This document shows positions 55,795 through 64,000 of a DNA stretch of 64,000 nucleotides, one piece after another. The stretch comes from Pomphorhynchus laevis. Lineage: Eukaryota; Acanthocephala; Palaeacanthocephala; Echinorhynchida; Pomphorhynchidae. The notes under the pieces were generated by a model that saw only the letters and a program-made list of their open reading frames with translations, searched no databases and was not told the DNA's origin. Where the stretch lies: NCBI GenBank assembly GCA_012934845.2, contig WNNJ02001799.1, positions 1-64,000 of the forward strand. Reading direction: 5' to 3'. Each line of letters opens with the position of its first letter. The first letter of the stretch is position 1. A program made the position numbers and the translations under genes.

Positions 55795-56165
55795 TTCGAA
55801 TACCAGGGAGCACAGCTCTGAACATAATGTCACAAATCACAAAAAGTAAAATAAACTTGCAATAAGTGAATTTCCAGTCTTCAAAGACTTTATACGTCTA
55901 TTTACGACGTGTTTTATCTACATTGTCGATGTCGTAACATGAAGGCAGATCCACATAATCTTGAATTAGTGCACATACGGAAAATGCATTTCATAAAATC
56001 TTTCGGATTATGCGTAGCACGCCAAATTGCATAGAGGTTGTTTAGTATTCTGCGTGAAGATAATGAGCGCATATTAAGACGACTTAACCGCTCCTTGTAT
56101 GTTACATTATAGAGACCCGAACCCTAATTAGACGATCGTCGTAATACTCATCCAATTTGCAGCTC
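55795..56165 (-). pseudogene. CR1-type LINE C-terminus, older copy
   Basis: On the minus strand 56,120-56,010 reads LYNVTYKERLSRLNMRSLSS then RRILNNLYAIW, the 'Y--RL--L-l-SL-yRR' strip near the end of CR1-type ORF2 proteins. 55,945-55,795 then repeats the end seen at 56,490-56,275, but about 60 bp coding the RENFAVNIVSAWNSL block are missing. It is adjacent to, and the same orientation as, the copy at 56,270. Confidence 0.65.
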
Positions 56166-56269
56166 TTCAAATTTACTGATGGGATAAGAAACTGGGGAAT
56201 ATTAATTCGAAACAGATAGAAACAGATTAAATAAGATGGTAACTCTTAGTAGGGAAACATTGGAATGAT

Positions 56270-56503
56270 ATTTTCATTTGAATATCAGTGAGCACAGCCC
56301 CGATATGTCACAAATCATAAAAAGTAAAATAAAATTTGTAATTAGTGAATTTCCAGTCTTCAAAGACCTTATACGTCTATTAGCTAGCTTCATAATTTCA
56401 ACCTGTAAGCTATTCCAAGCAGAAACGATATTCACGGCAAAATTTTCACGACGTATTTTTACACCACTTTCGATGTCGTAGCATAAACAGATGACCACTA
56501 AAT
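56270..56503 (-). pseudogene. CR1-type LINE C-terminus, split by an I-like insertion (3' part)
   Basis: The frame 56,498-56,274 contains IRRENFAVNIVSAWNSLQ, the conserved 'F..rvvn.WNsLP' ending of CR1-type ORF2. The upstream part of the same frame is found at 60,404-60,482, beyond the I-like element. GATGACCACTAAAT (56,490-56,503) is repeated at 60,390-60,403. Confidence 0.75.
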
Positions 56504-56629
56504 AAGTAAGTAAGGGTTATATTAATAACTATATAACTGATAAAAAAAACTTAAGAAACAAAAACATGCAAAAGACAACATTAAATAGAAGCTGTTCACG
56601 ACGTGTATTTTGACGTCTTCAGCTTATAT

Positions 56630-59095
56630 TCACAGCCTCAGGTCCAGAGGGATCTGAGCCCCTCGGCCGCACCAGCGCGCAGCCCTCTGACTGAACCATT
56701 CGGGGTCTCTCACACACCTAAGAGTCCAGTCAAGGCGGACTATGGTTGGTAATCTCGAGATGAGGAGCTTGAGAAACCTTAGTCTTTGTTCTGGGGGACG
56801 TCCTCGTGAGAAGAAGACTAATCTCGAGATAGCCCAAGTACCCCAGAGGCGCACTTGGGTTATCCCATTCAATGACAGATGCTGGGCCCGTTTCAGAGCC
56901 CACCTAGCTTTCTTCAGGATACGTTTAAGTCTATCCAGGTCAGCTTTCGCCGACTAATTCACCGTAACGGTGAACCCCAGATATTTTACTCGACTCGTGA
57001 AGATAAGGAGTGGTTGATGCTGCAAAATGGAGGAGAGTGCAGAGAGTGCTAGTCTCTTAAGTTTCTCTTTGGTGGCAGGAACGCCATTAAAGACAACCAC
57101 ATGTGATTTAGAGGAGTTTAAAATAAGATTGGATAGGGGCAACTGATCTTTTAATCTTAAAAAGAAATGGCTGATGTCAGAGATTACATCTTTGCACCTG
57201 CGTCCAGAGAACAAGGCTGTGGTATCATCAGCATATACCACTATATGTTGATCACGTTAAAAATTCTTGAATAGAACAATGGATGCAGCAAGATATAAGA
57301 TAGGAGAAAGTGGGGATCCTTGAGGTACACCCGTAATAGGGTAGAACTGACGCGCATCAGGGTCGTCTTCATAGTAGAACCGATTGGTGTACAACAATAT
57401 CTCCACCCTGTTAACAATTCTCGCAGCCAACCCGAGGGACCTGAGAGAGGAGATAACGAAGGGAATGGAGATCCGGTCAAATGCAGCTGAAAAATCTAGA
57501 AAAACAGCCACAGCAAGCTGATGACTATTATCCTGACAAAAGTGATGCACTTCACCAATTGCTGAATGGACCGAGTGCCCTTTGACAAACCCATGAAAAC
57601 TCATTGGAATCAAATTACGCCTACATAAATGAACGCGGATTTTACGCGATAGCGCTTTCTCGTAGATGGATATGAGGGCGTTTTGAATCGAGATGGGCCG
57701 CAGATCTTTAGGACAAGTGATTAATCTCTTTTTAGGTAAAAAACTCGACGGCTGATGTTGATTTCCGCTATGTCAGACGGGGAGGCTAATAGCATTGTGA
57801 TGGCGACCTCCTTTCTCTGACTGTATGTCAAAAGCTGACAGACACGAGTGGTGAGTGGTGAGTGGCGCGTGGGATTTGGAGGTGCCCGGGAGTGGTCCCC
57901 AGGAGTTAAGGATATCTGTAACAGATAAGTCCCTACTCCTGAAGTCACACCAAGGCGGGATTGGTTGGGGAGAATGAGTGGCTCCATAATTATGTAAGGA
58001 AAGTGACTCCTCTAAAACTTTGTCAAGGCCTATGCTACCAATCCAAACCAAGGCTCTATCCTTCCAGCAAACAAACTTCTCCTTCTTGAATATCTTCCAG
58101 AAGGAAGCCTGAGAAGGGTTTAGGCGAGCAATGCTTGCCCTATCCCTGCTCAGCTGGAGCCTATATCTAGAGCTCCAATATTCATTCGAGAGGATATGTC
58201 TGGCGGAAACAGAGAGATTGGGAAGGTGTAACATTTTAGCTAGAACCTTGACCTTTGTTGGAGTAGGATTGTATATTCGACCTTTATAGGTATTCGAAAG
58301 GATCGCGGTAGCTTGCGATGAGAGGTAGGAATTAAATTCGGTCAAACTCTCAATTCCAATTCTGGGGAAGAGTTGGATAGCTGCCTGAAAGAAGGCCACT
58401 CTAATAGGATCAAAGTGAAACCTTCTTCTAAGCAACGTATCGTCCTCTAGCCGCCAGCGAATTAGGTCATGAGAGGTGGTCTGTTGTTGACGCGACTGCT
58501 TGGTGCAAATGGGTTTCAACAACCACATCTTATGTAGCAGTAATATGTCGAGGAGAGAATTTGTTGTAGAGCAATGAAAGGTTGGGGAAGGTGGTTTATG
58601 AATAAGATAGTCGATCCTTGCTCTTCGGAGTGCTGCATTAATCCAACGACCAGTTCTGTCGGTGAAGTCACCAAGTAACATGTCATAACCGCTCCCCAAT
58701 ATTTGATCCAGGAAGGTCACGGTTCTTGTGAATTTCTCCTGGCCGAATATAGACATTGGCTATGCTTATACGCTTACCGTTCTTACAAAGTGATATAGCT
58801 AAACAAGATAGGGCTGGACAAGAGTAGTTTAATAGGAGGGATGATCTTAATGAGCTTTTTACTAGGGTTAAAAGACCTTGAGATGAAGAGGAGTGAGGGG
58901 GGTTATGTAAGGAGTAAAGTGGGTGTATATGTGCTTAGGGATAAATCGAGTAATATCCTGGGGGAGACGGATAGACCGCGTCTCCTGAAGGACTATAACA
59001 TCTGCATCTCTACCAGATAGAAGGCTAAGGGCGGAAGCACCTCCCGAATTCCACTGAAGGATATTCAGTGAAAAAGGCCCTTGATTACTTCCCAT
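56630..59095 (-). pseudogene. I-like ORF2 (APE endonuclease and RT), copy A, frameshifted
   Basis: Start MGSNQGPFSLNILQWNSGG at 59,095; endonuclease motifs NILQWN, VIVLQETR, GDFTDRT (GDFND in other copies) and TTSHDLIRW; linker SFWKIFKKEKFVCWKD; RT motif A DFSAAFDRISIP, PQGSPLSPILY and YADD (57,224-57,235); C-terminus RLWGTWAISRLVFFSRG and WFSQRAARWCGRG. Frame breaks: a C run at about 58,900, an extra base near 58,715, an A run of six near 57,740, and near 57,245. The ORF is about 820 codons if these were absent. No RNase H. A GGTGA repeat near 57,852 duplicates a few codons relative to copy B. Confidence 0.9.
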
Positions 59096-59129
59096 TGCGT
59101 AAGTGTTACCGAAGTGGGACGCCCTCCAC

Positions 59130-60334
59130 CTAGTCGCAACTAGAGGCGGAAAGGTCGCCTTTACCGCTTCCCGTCACTACAAATGGAGTCGCTTGCCCAC
59201 GGGCGATATCTTCATTTCCCTCGTTAGCCATAGCCCAGATCGAATCCTTCCGAGCAAGCTTCAGAGCAGCTATGCTCAGCGCTGACCCGTTTCGTTTCTT
59301 AGATTTGGGTGACTTCTTAATATTGTTAGTCTTCCCAGAAGGAGGAGAACGGAAGGATTCCGCTAATTGACCTACCAATTTTTGGACCAATTTTTCAAGT
59401 TGAATCATTGATGCCTGATGCTGCATTTCAATAAGTTTAAGAATTTCCGTGTCCGGCATCCTGTCGTCTTTCTTGTTAGACGAGACAGCTTCCACGAAGC
59501 TAGTCGGTTTTGCTGTCACACCCCTGTGTCTCTTTTGGTACGCCTTAAAGATTTTACACTTTTTTGACCATGCGGGGTGCTCACCACCGCAGTTTGCGCA
59601 AAATGGCTTACTTTCGCACTTCTCAGGATGTATAGCAGTTGTACCACACACGCCGCACTTATGTGGTAAAGAACATCCAGTGGACCAATGCCCCCACTGA
59701 TGACAATTGTTGCAGTGAGGGTACGTTAGTGAGTCGGTTTCGATTATTGAAAATCTCAAATTATACCCCATAAAAGGATTGCATGTCGAAATCGATAGTT
59801 TTAGAGCTTCATCAACCGGGGCATTGCAGAACGCCACGGGAATGGGGAAGCCTTTAATCCCTTTCATAAAGCGCACGTTAGAGATTTTGTAATCAGTTTA
59901 TAGGGCTGATATATCTTGTTCTGAAATGTATGTGGGCATATTATTTATCTTTATTGTTGCCAGGATTGGTTTGGAAGCAATTATACCTTGTTCCGAATGC
60001 TCTTTTTTAAAGTAATTGACGTACGACATGGCGAGATCAGGAGTGCAGAATGAGATTCTAATCTCAGATTCATAATATTTAATCGCATTGAACAATATTC
60101 TTTTTTAAATCGATGGGCAAAGCCTTTTATAACAACATTGAACATGTTCTGCCTTTCCAGAGGCACCAAATGTCTGATAATCACTAGGTTGGATAATTTT
60201 GGTACCGGGGGAAGTTCACCCTCCGGAATATATTCAAGAGAAGCTAAATCTCCACTTACCTCGTTTATTGCATTGGCAGGAAAATTAGTTTTCATTGAGT
60301 TCTTTGAACGCTCCGACATGCTAAATTTACTCAT
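59130..60334 (-). pseudogene. I-like ORF1 (zinc-knuckle protein), copy A, broken
   Basis: Begins at ATG 60,334 (MSKFSMSERSKNS). The segment to 60,106 is open, then a 1-bp change in an A run shifts the frame to 60,095-59,898 (KYYESEIRISF). There a single-base difference from copy B (TAA for GAA) gives a stop. 59,876-59,130 is open. Its zinc knuckles are CNNCHQWGHWSTGC, CGVCGTTAIHPEKC and CANCGGEHPAWSKKC. A Lys/Arg-rich tail (KKSPKSKKRNGSA) follows a possible coiled-coil segment (MIQLEKLVQKLVGQL). The protein would coat the element RNA. It ends 35 bp before the ORF2 start. Confidence 0.85.
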
Positions 60335-60403
60335 TTTATTTGAGCAACCTTGAAAATTTGTTACGTTGAGATACAGAACCGTTTCGATGACCACTAAATG
60401 TTT

Positions 60404-60483
60404 AATCGATGCGCATACTAAATAGGCATTTCATCGGATCATTATGCGTTCACTCCAAACTACATTGACATTGTTTAGTAATA
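60404..60483 (-). pseudogene. CR1-type LINE C-terminus, split by I-like insertions (5' part)
   Basis: Minus-strand translation LLNNVNVVWSERIMIR parallels ILNNLYAIWRATH in the copy at 56,010 and continues, across the insertion, into the frame at 56,498. It is bounded on its left by I-like copy A and on its right by the tail of I-like copy B. Confidence 0.7.
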
Positions 60484-60608
60484 TTAAGTAAGTAAGGGTT
60501 TTATTAATAACTATATAACTGATAAAAACTTAAGAAACAAAAACATGCAAAAGACAACTTAAAATAGAAACTGTTCACGACGTGTATTTTGGAATCTTCA
60601 ACTTATAT

Positions 60609-63069
60609 TCACGGCCTCAGGTCCAGAGGGATCTGAGCCCCTCGGCCGCACCAGCGCGCCGCCCTCTGACTGAACCATTCGGGGTCTCTCACACACCTAA
60701 GAGTCCAGTCAAGGCGGACTATGGTTGGTAATCTCGAGATGAGGAGCTTGAGAAACCTTAGTCTTTGTTCTGGGGGACGTCCTCGTGAGAAGAAGACTAA
60801 TCCCGAGATAGCCCAAGTACCCCAGAGGCGCACTTGGGTTATCCCATTCAATGACAGATGCTGGGCCCGTTTCAGAGCCCACCTAGCTTTCTTCAGGATA
60901 CGTTTAAGTCTATCCAGGTCAGCTTTCGCCGACCAATTCACCGTAACGGTGAACCCCAGATATTTTACTCGACTCGTGAAGATGGGGAGTGGTTGATGCT
61001 GCAAAATGGAGGAGAGTGTAGAGAGTGCTAGTCTCTTAAGTTTCTTTTTGGTGGCAGGAACGCCATTAAAGACAACCACCTGTGATTTAGAGGAGTTTAA
61101 AATAAGATTGGATGGGGGCAACTGATCTTTTAATCTTAAAAAGAAACGGCTGATGTCAGAGATTACATCTTTGCACCTGCGTCCAGAGAACAAGGCTGTG
61201 GTATCATCAGCATATACCACTAGATGTTGATCACGTTTAAAATTCTTGAATAATACAATGGATGCAGCAAGATATAAGATAGGAGAAAGTGGGGATCCTT
61301 GAGGTACACCTGTAATAGGGTAGAACTGACGCGCATCAGGGTCGTCTTCATAGTAGAACCGCTTGGTGTACAACAATATCTCCACCCTGTTAACAATTCT
61401 CGCAGGCAACCCGAGGGACCTGAGAGAGGAGATAACGAAGGGAATGGAGATCCGGTCAAATGCAGCTGAAAAATCAAGAAAAACAGCCACAGCAAGCTGA
61501 TGACTATTATCCTGACAAAACTGATGCACTTCACCAATTGCTGAATGGACCGAGCGCCCTTTGACAAACCCATGAAAACTCGGTGGGATCAAATTACGCC
61601 TACATAAATGAACGCGGATTCTACGCGCAAGCGCTTTCTCGTAGATGGATATGAGGGCGTTTTGAATCGAGATGGGCCGCAGATCTTTAGGACAAGTGAT
61701 TAATCTCTTTTTAGGTAAAAAAAACTCGACGGCTGATGTTGATTTCCGCTATGTCAGACGGGGAGGCTAATAGCATTGTGATGGCGACCTCCTTTCTCTG
61801 ACTGTATGTCAAAAGCTGACAGACACGAGTGGTGAGTGGCGCGTGGGATTTGGAGGTGCCCGGGAGTGGTCCCCAGGAGTTAAGGATATCTGTAACAGAT
61901 AAGTCCCTACTCCTGAAGTCACACCAAGGCGGGATTGGTTGGGGAGAATGAGTGGCTCCATAATTGTGTAAGGAAAGTGACTCCTCTAAAACTTTGTCAA
62001 GGCCTATGCTACCAATCCAAACCAAGGCTCTATCCTTCCAGCAAACAAACTTCTCCTTCTTGAATATCTTCCAGAAGGAAGCCTGAGAAGGGTTTTGGTG
62101 AGCAATGCTTGCCCTATCCCTGCTCAGCTGGAGCCTATATCTAGAGCTCCAATATTCATTCGAGAGGATATGTCTGGCGGAAACAGAGAGATTGGGAAGG
62201 TGTAACATTTTAGCTAGGACCTTGAGCTTTGTTGGAGTAGGATTGTATATTCGACCTTTATAGGTAGTCGAAAGGATCGCGGTAGCTTGCGATGAGAGGT
62301 AGGAATTAAATTCGGTCAAACTCTCAATTCCAATTCTGGGGAAGAGTTGGATAGCTGCCTGAAAGAAGGCCACTCTAATAGGATCAAAGTGAAACCTTCT
62401 TCTAAGCAACGTATCGTCCTCTAGCCGCCAGCGAATTAGGTCATGAGAGGTGGTCTGTTGTTGACGCGACTGCTCGGTGCAAATGGGTTTCAACAACCAC
62501 ATCTTATGTAGCAGTAATATGTCGAGGAGAGAATTTGTTGTAGAGCAATGAAAGGTTGGGGAAGGTGGTTTATGAATAAGATAGTCGATCCTTGCTCTGC
62601 GGAGTGCTGCATTAATCCAACGACCAGTTCTGTCGTTGAAGTCACCAAGTAACATGTCATAACCGCTCCCCAATATTTGATCCAGGAGGTCACGGTTTCT
62701 TGTGAATTTCTCCTGGCCGAATATAGACATTGGCTATGCTTATACGCTTACCGTTCTTACAAAGTGATATAGCTAAACAAGATAGGGCTGGACAAGAGTA
62801 GTTTAATAGGAGGGATGATCTTAAGGAGCTTTTTACTAGGGTTAAAAGACCTTGAGATGAAGAGGAGTGAGGGGGGTTATGTAAGGAGTAAAGTGGGTGT
62901 ATATGTGCTTAGGGATAAATCGAGTAATATCCTGGGGGAGACGGATAGACCGCGTCTCCTGAAGGACTATAACATCTGCATCTCTACCAGATAGAAGGCT
63001 AAGGGCGGAAGCACCTCCCGAATTCCACTGAAGGATATTCAGTGAAAAAGGTCCTTGATTACTTCCCAT
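60609..63069 (-). pseudogene. I-like ORF2 (APE endonuclease and RT), copy B, three frameshifts from intact
   Basis: Long open segments: 63,069-62,842 (NILQWNSGG, LQETRS), 62,730-61,711 (GDFNDRTGRW, TTSHDLIRW, linker) and 61,592-60,609 (327 codons: FHGFVKGRS, VFLDFSAAFDRIS, PQGSPLSPIL, YADD at 61,203-61,214, KYLGFTVTVNW, FFSRGRPPEQRL, ending GAQIPLDLRP). Breaks: the C run near 62,875, one extra A near 62,697, and an A run of eight at about 61,717 where seven would keep frame. All catalytic residues I can check are present, making this the best-preserved RT in the window. Confidence 0.9.
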
Positions 63070-63103
63070 TGCGTAAGTGTTACCGAAGTGGGACGCCCTC
63101 CAC

Positions 63104-64000
63104 CTAGTCGCAACTAGAGGCGGAAAAGTCGCCTTTACCGCTTCCCGTCACGACAAATGGAGTCGCTTGCCCACGGGCGATATCTTCATTTCCCTCGTTA
63201 GCCATAGCCCAGATCGAATCCTTCCGAGCAAGCTTCAGAGCGGCTATGCTTAGCGCTGACCCGTTTCGTTTCTTAGATTTTGGTGGCTTCTTAATATTGT
63301 TGGTCTTCCCAGAAGGAGGAGAACGGAAGGATTCCGCTAATTGACCCACCAATTTTTGGACCAATTTTTCAAGTTGAATCATTGATGCCTGATGCTGCAT
63401 TTCAATAAGTTTAAGAATTTCGTGTCCGGCATCCTGTCGTCATTCTTGTTAGACGATACAGCTTCCACGAAGCTAGTCGGTTTTGCTGTTACACCCCTGT
63501 GTCTCTTTTGGTACGCCTTAAAGATTTTACATTTTTTGACCATGCGGGGTGCTCACCACCGCAGTTTGCGCAAAATGGCTTACTTTCACACTTCTCAGGA
63601 TGTATAGCAGTTGTACCACACACGCCGCACTTATGTGGTAAAGAACATCCAGTGGACCAATGCCCCCACTGATGACAATTGTTGCAGTGAGGGTACGTTA
63701 GTGAGTCGGTTTCGATTATTGAAAATCTCAAATTATACCCCATAAAAGGATTGCATGTTGAAATCGATAGTTTTAGAGCTTCATCAACCGGGGCATTGCA
63801 GAACGCAACGGGAATGGGGAAGCCTTTAATCCCTTTTATAAAGCGCACGTTAGAGATTTTGTAATCAGTTTCTAGGGCTGATATATCTTCTTCTGAAATG
63901 TATGTGGGCATATTATTTATCTTTATTGTTGCCAGGATTGGTTTGGAAGCAATTATGCCTTGTTCCGAATGCTCTTTTTTAAAGTAGTCTACGTACGACA
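63104..64000 (-). pseudogene. I-like ORF1, copy B, partial in window, frameshifted
   Basis: 63,911-63,489 is open through CNNCHQWGHWSTGC and CANCGGEHPAWSK. A 1-bp loss near 63,533 shifts the frame. A second 1-bp loss near 63,420 restores it, and 63,400-63,104 carries the basic C-terminal part. It lacks the stop found in copy A at 59,898. The N-terminal part lies beyond the window. Confidence 0.85.

Larger units (their letters stand above)
56504..60389 (-). mobile_element. I-like non-LTR retrotransposon, copy A, essentially full length
   Basis: 3.89 kb on the minus strand, flanked by the 14-bp direct repeat GATGACCACTAAAT (56,490-56,503 and 60,390-60,403). Starting at the 5' end: a 55-bp leader (GAAACGGTTCTG...), ORF1, 30-40 bp spacer, ORF2, about 120 bp of 3' UTR and a tail of TTAC repeats (plus strand AAGTAAGTAAGG). 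A second near-identical copy starts 95 bp further on. Confidence 0.9.
60484..64000 (-). mobile_element. I-like non-LTR retrotransposon, copy B, runs off the window
   Basis: Nearly identical to copy A at a constant offset of about 3,975 bp, same orientation. It starts with the same tail (AAGTAAGTAAGGGTTTT) and is cut by the window end about 360 bp before its expected 5' end. It is inserted in the same older LINE as copy A, with 80 bp of that LINE between them. Confidence 0.9.

Noticed and set aside
59103-59700. Plus-strand frames opposite I-like ORF1
   Set aside because: Shadows; the minus strand encodes the CCHC protein.
56504-64000. Retroviral or LTR-element gag suggested by CCHC knuckles
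   Set aside because: No LTRs, protease or integrase; an APE endonuclease and a LINE-type RT follow, and the 3' tail is a short tandem repeat.

Overview
This window is eukaryotic, very AT-rich, repeat-dominated DNA, most likely from an insect or other arthropod. The reasons are a set of non-LTR retrotransposons of the CR1 and I/Jockey types, a Penelope-like element carrying a GIY-YIG domain, a tRNA-derived SINE, and long stretches of roughly 70-80 percent A+T with no open frames. I cannot name the species. I found no host protein-coding gene, no rRNA and no true tRNA gene. Nearly every ORF above 60 codons belongs to, or is a shadow of, a retroelement, and almost all retroelement frames are broken.

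Layout. 1-6.6 kb: AT-rich DNA with a candidate hammerhead ribozyme fold near 4.2 kb. 6.6-9.3 kb: a Penelope-like element with long inverted arms, sitting between units of a 200-230 bp repeat. 9.3-14.1 kb: AT-rich DNA with an I-type LINE tail fragment (10.2 kb), a 101-bp tandem duplication and a 95-bp palindromic MITE-like element (12.2-12.4 kb). 14.11-48.03 kb: one large direct tandem duplication. Copy 1 is 14,110-34,176. Copy 2 is 34,177-48,034 and lacks 24,972-31,365. Each copy holds, in order, a plus-strand CR1-like LINE broken by a 212-bp palindrome and a head-to-head SINE pair, a 3'-truncated plus-strand I-like LINE, a minus-strand CR1-like LINE, then AT-rich DNA including a long-TIR element. 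48.03-50.4 kb: a 3'-truncated minus-strand CR1-like LINE. 50.4-55.8 kb: AT-rich DNA with several small repeat families. 55.8-64 kb: a minus-strand CR1-type C-terminus invaded by two near-identical I-like LINEs in the same orientation.

How the pieces relate. The LINEs encode a nucleic-acid-binding ORF1 protein (CCHC knuckles in the I-like family) and an ORF2 endonuclease/reverse transcriptase for target-primed insertion. SINEs would depend on such machinery. Nested insertion order can be read: the I-like copy at 56.5-60.4 kb is flanked by a 14-bp target duplication and splits an older LINE, and the SINE pair is flanked by a 12-bp repeat inside a LINE reverse transcriptase. The most notable items are the tandem duplication with its internal diverged tracts, the 250-bp-arm SINE palindrome, and the hammerhead-like fold. 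Coordinates of decayed elements are approximate to some tens of bases.
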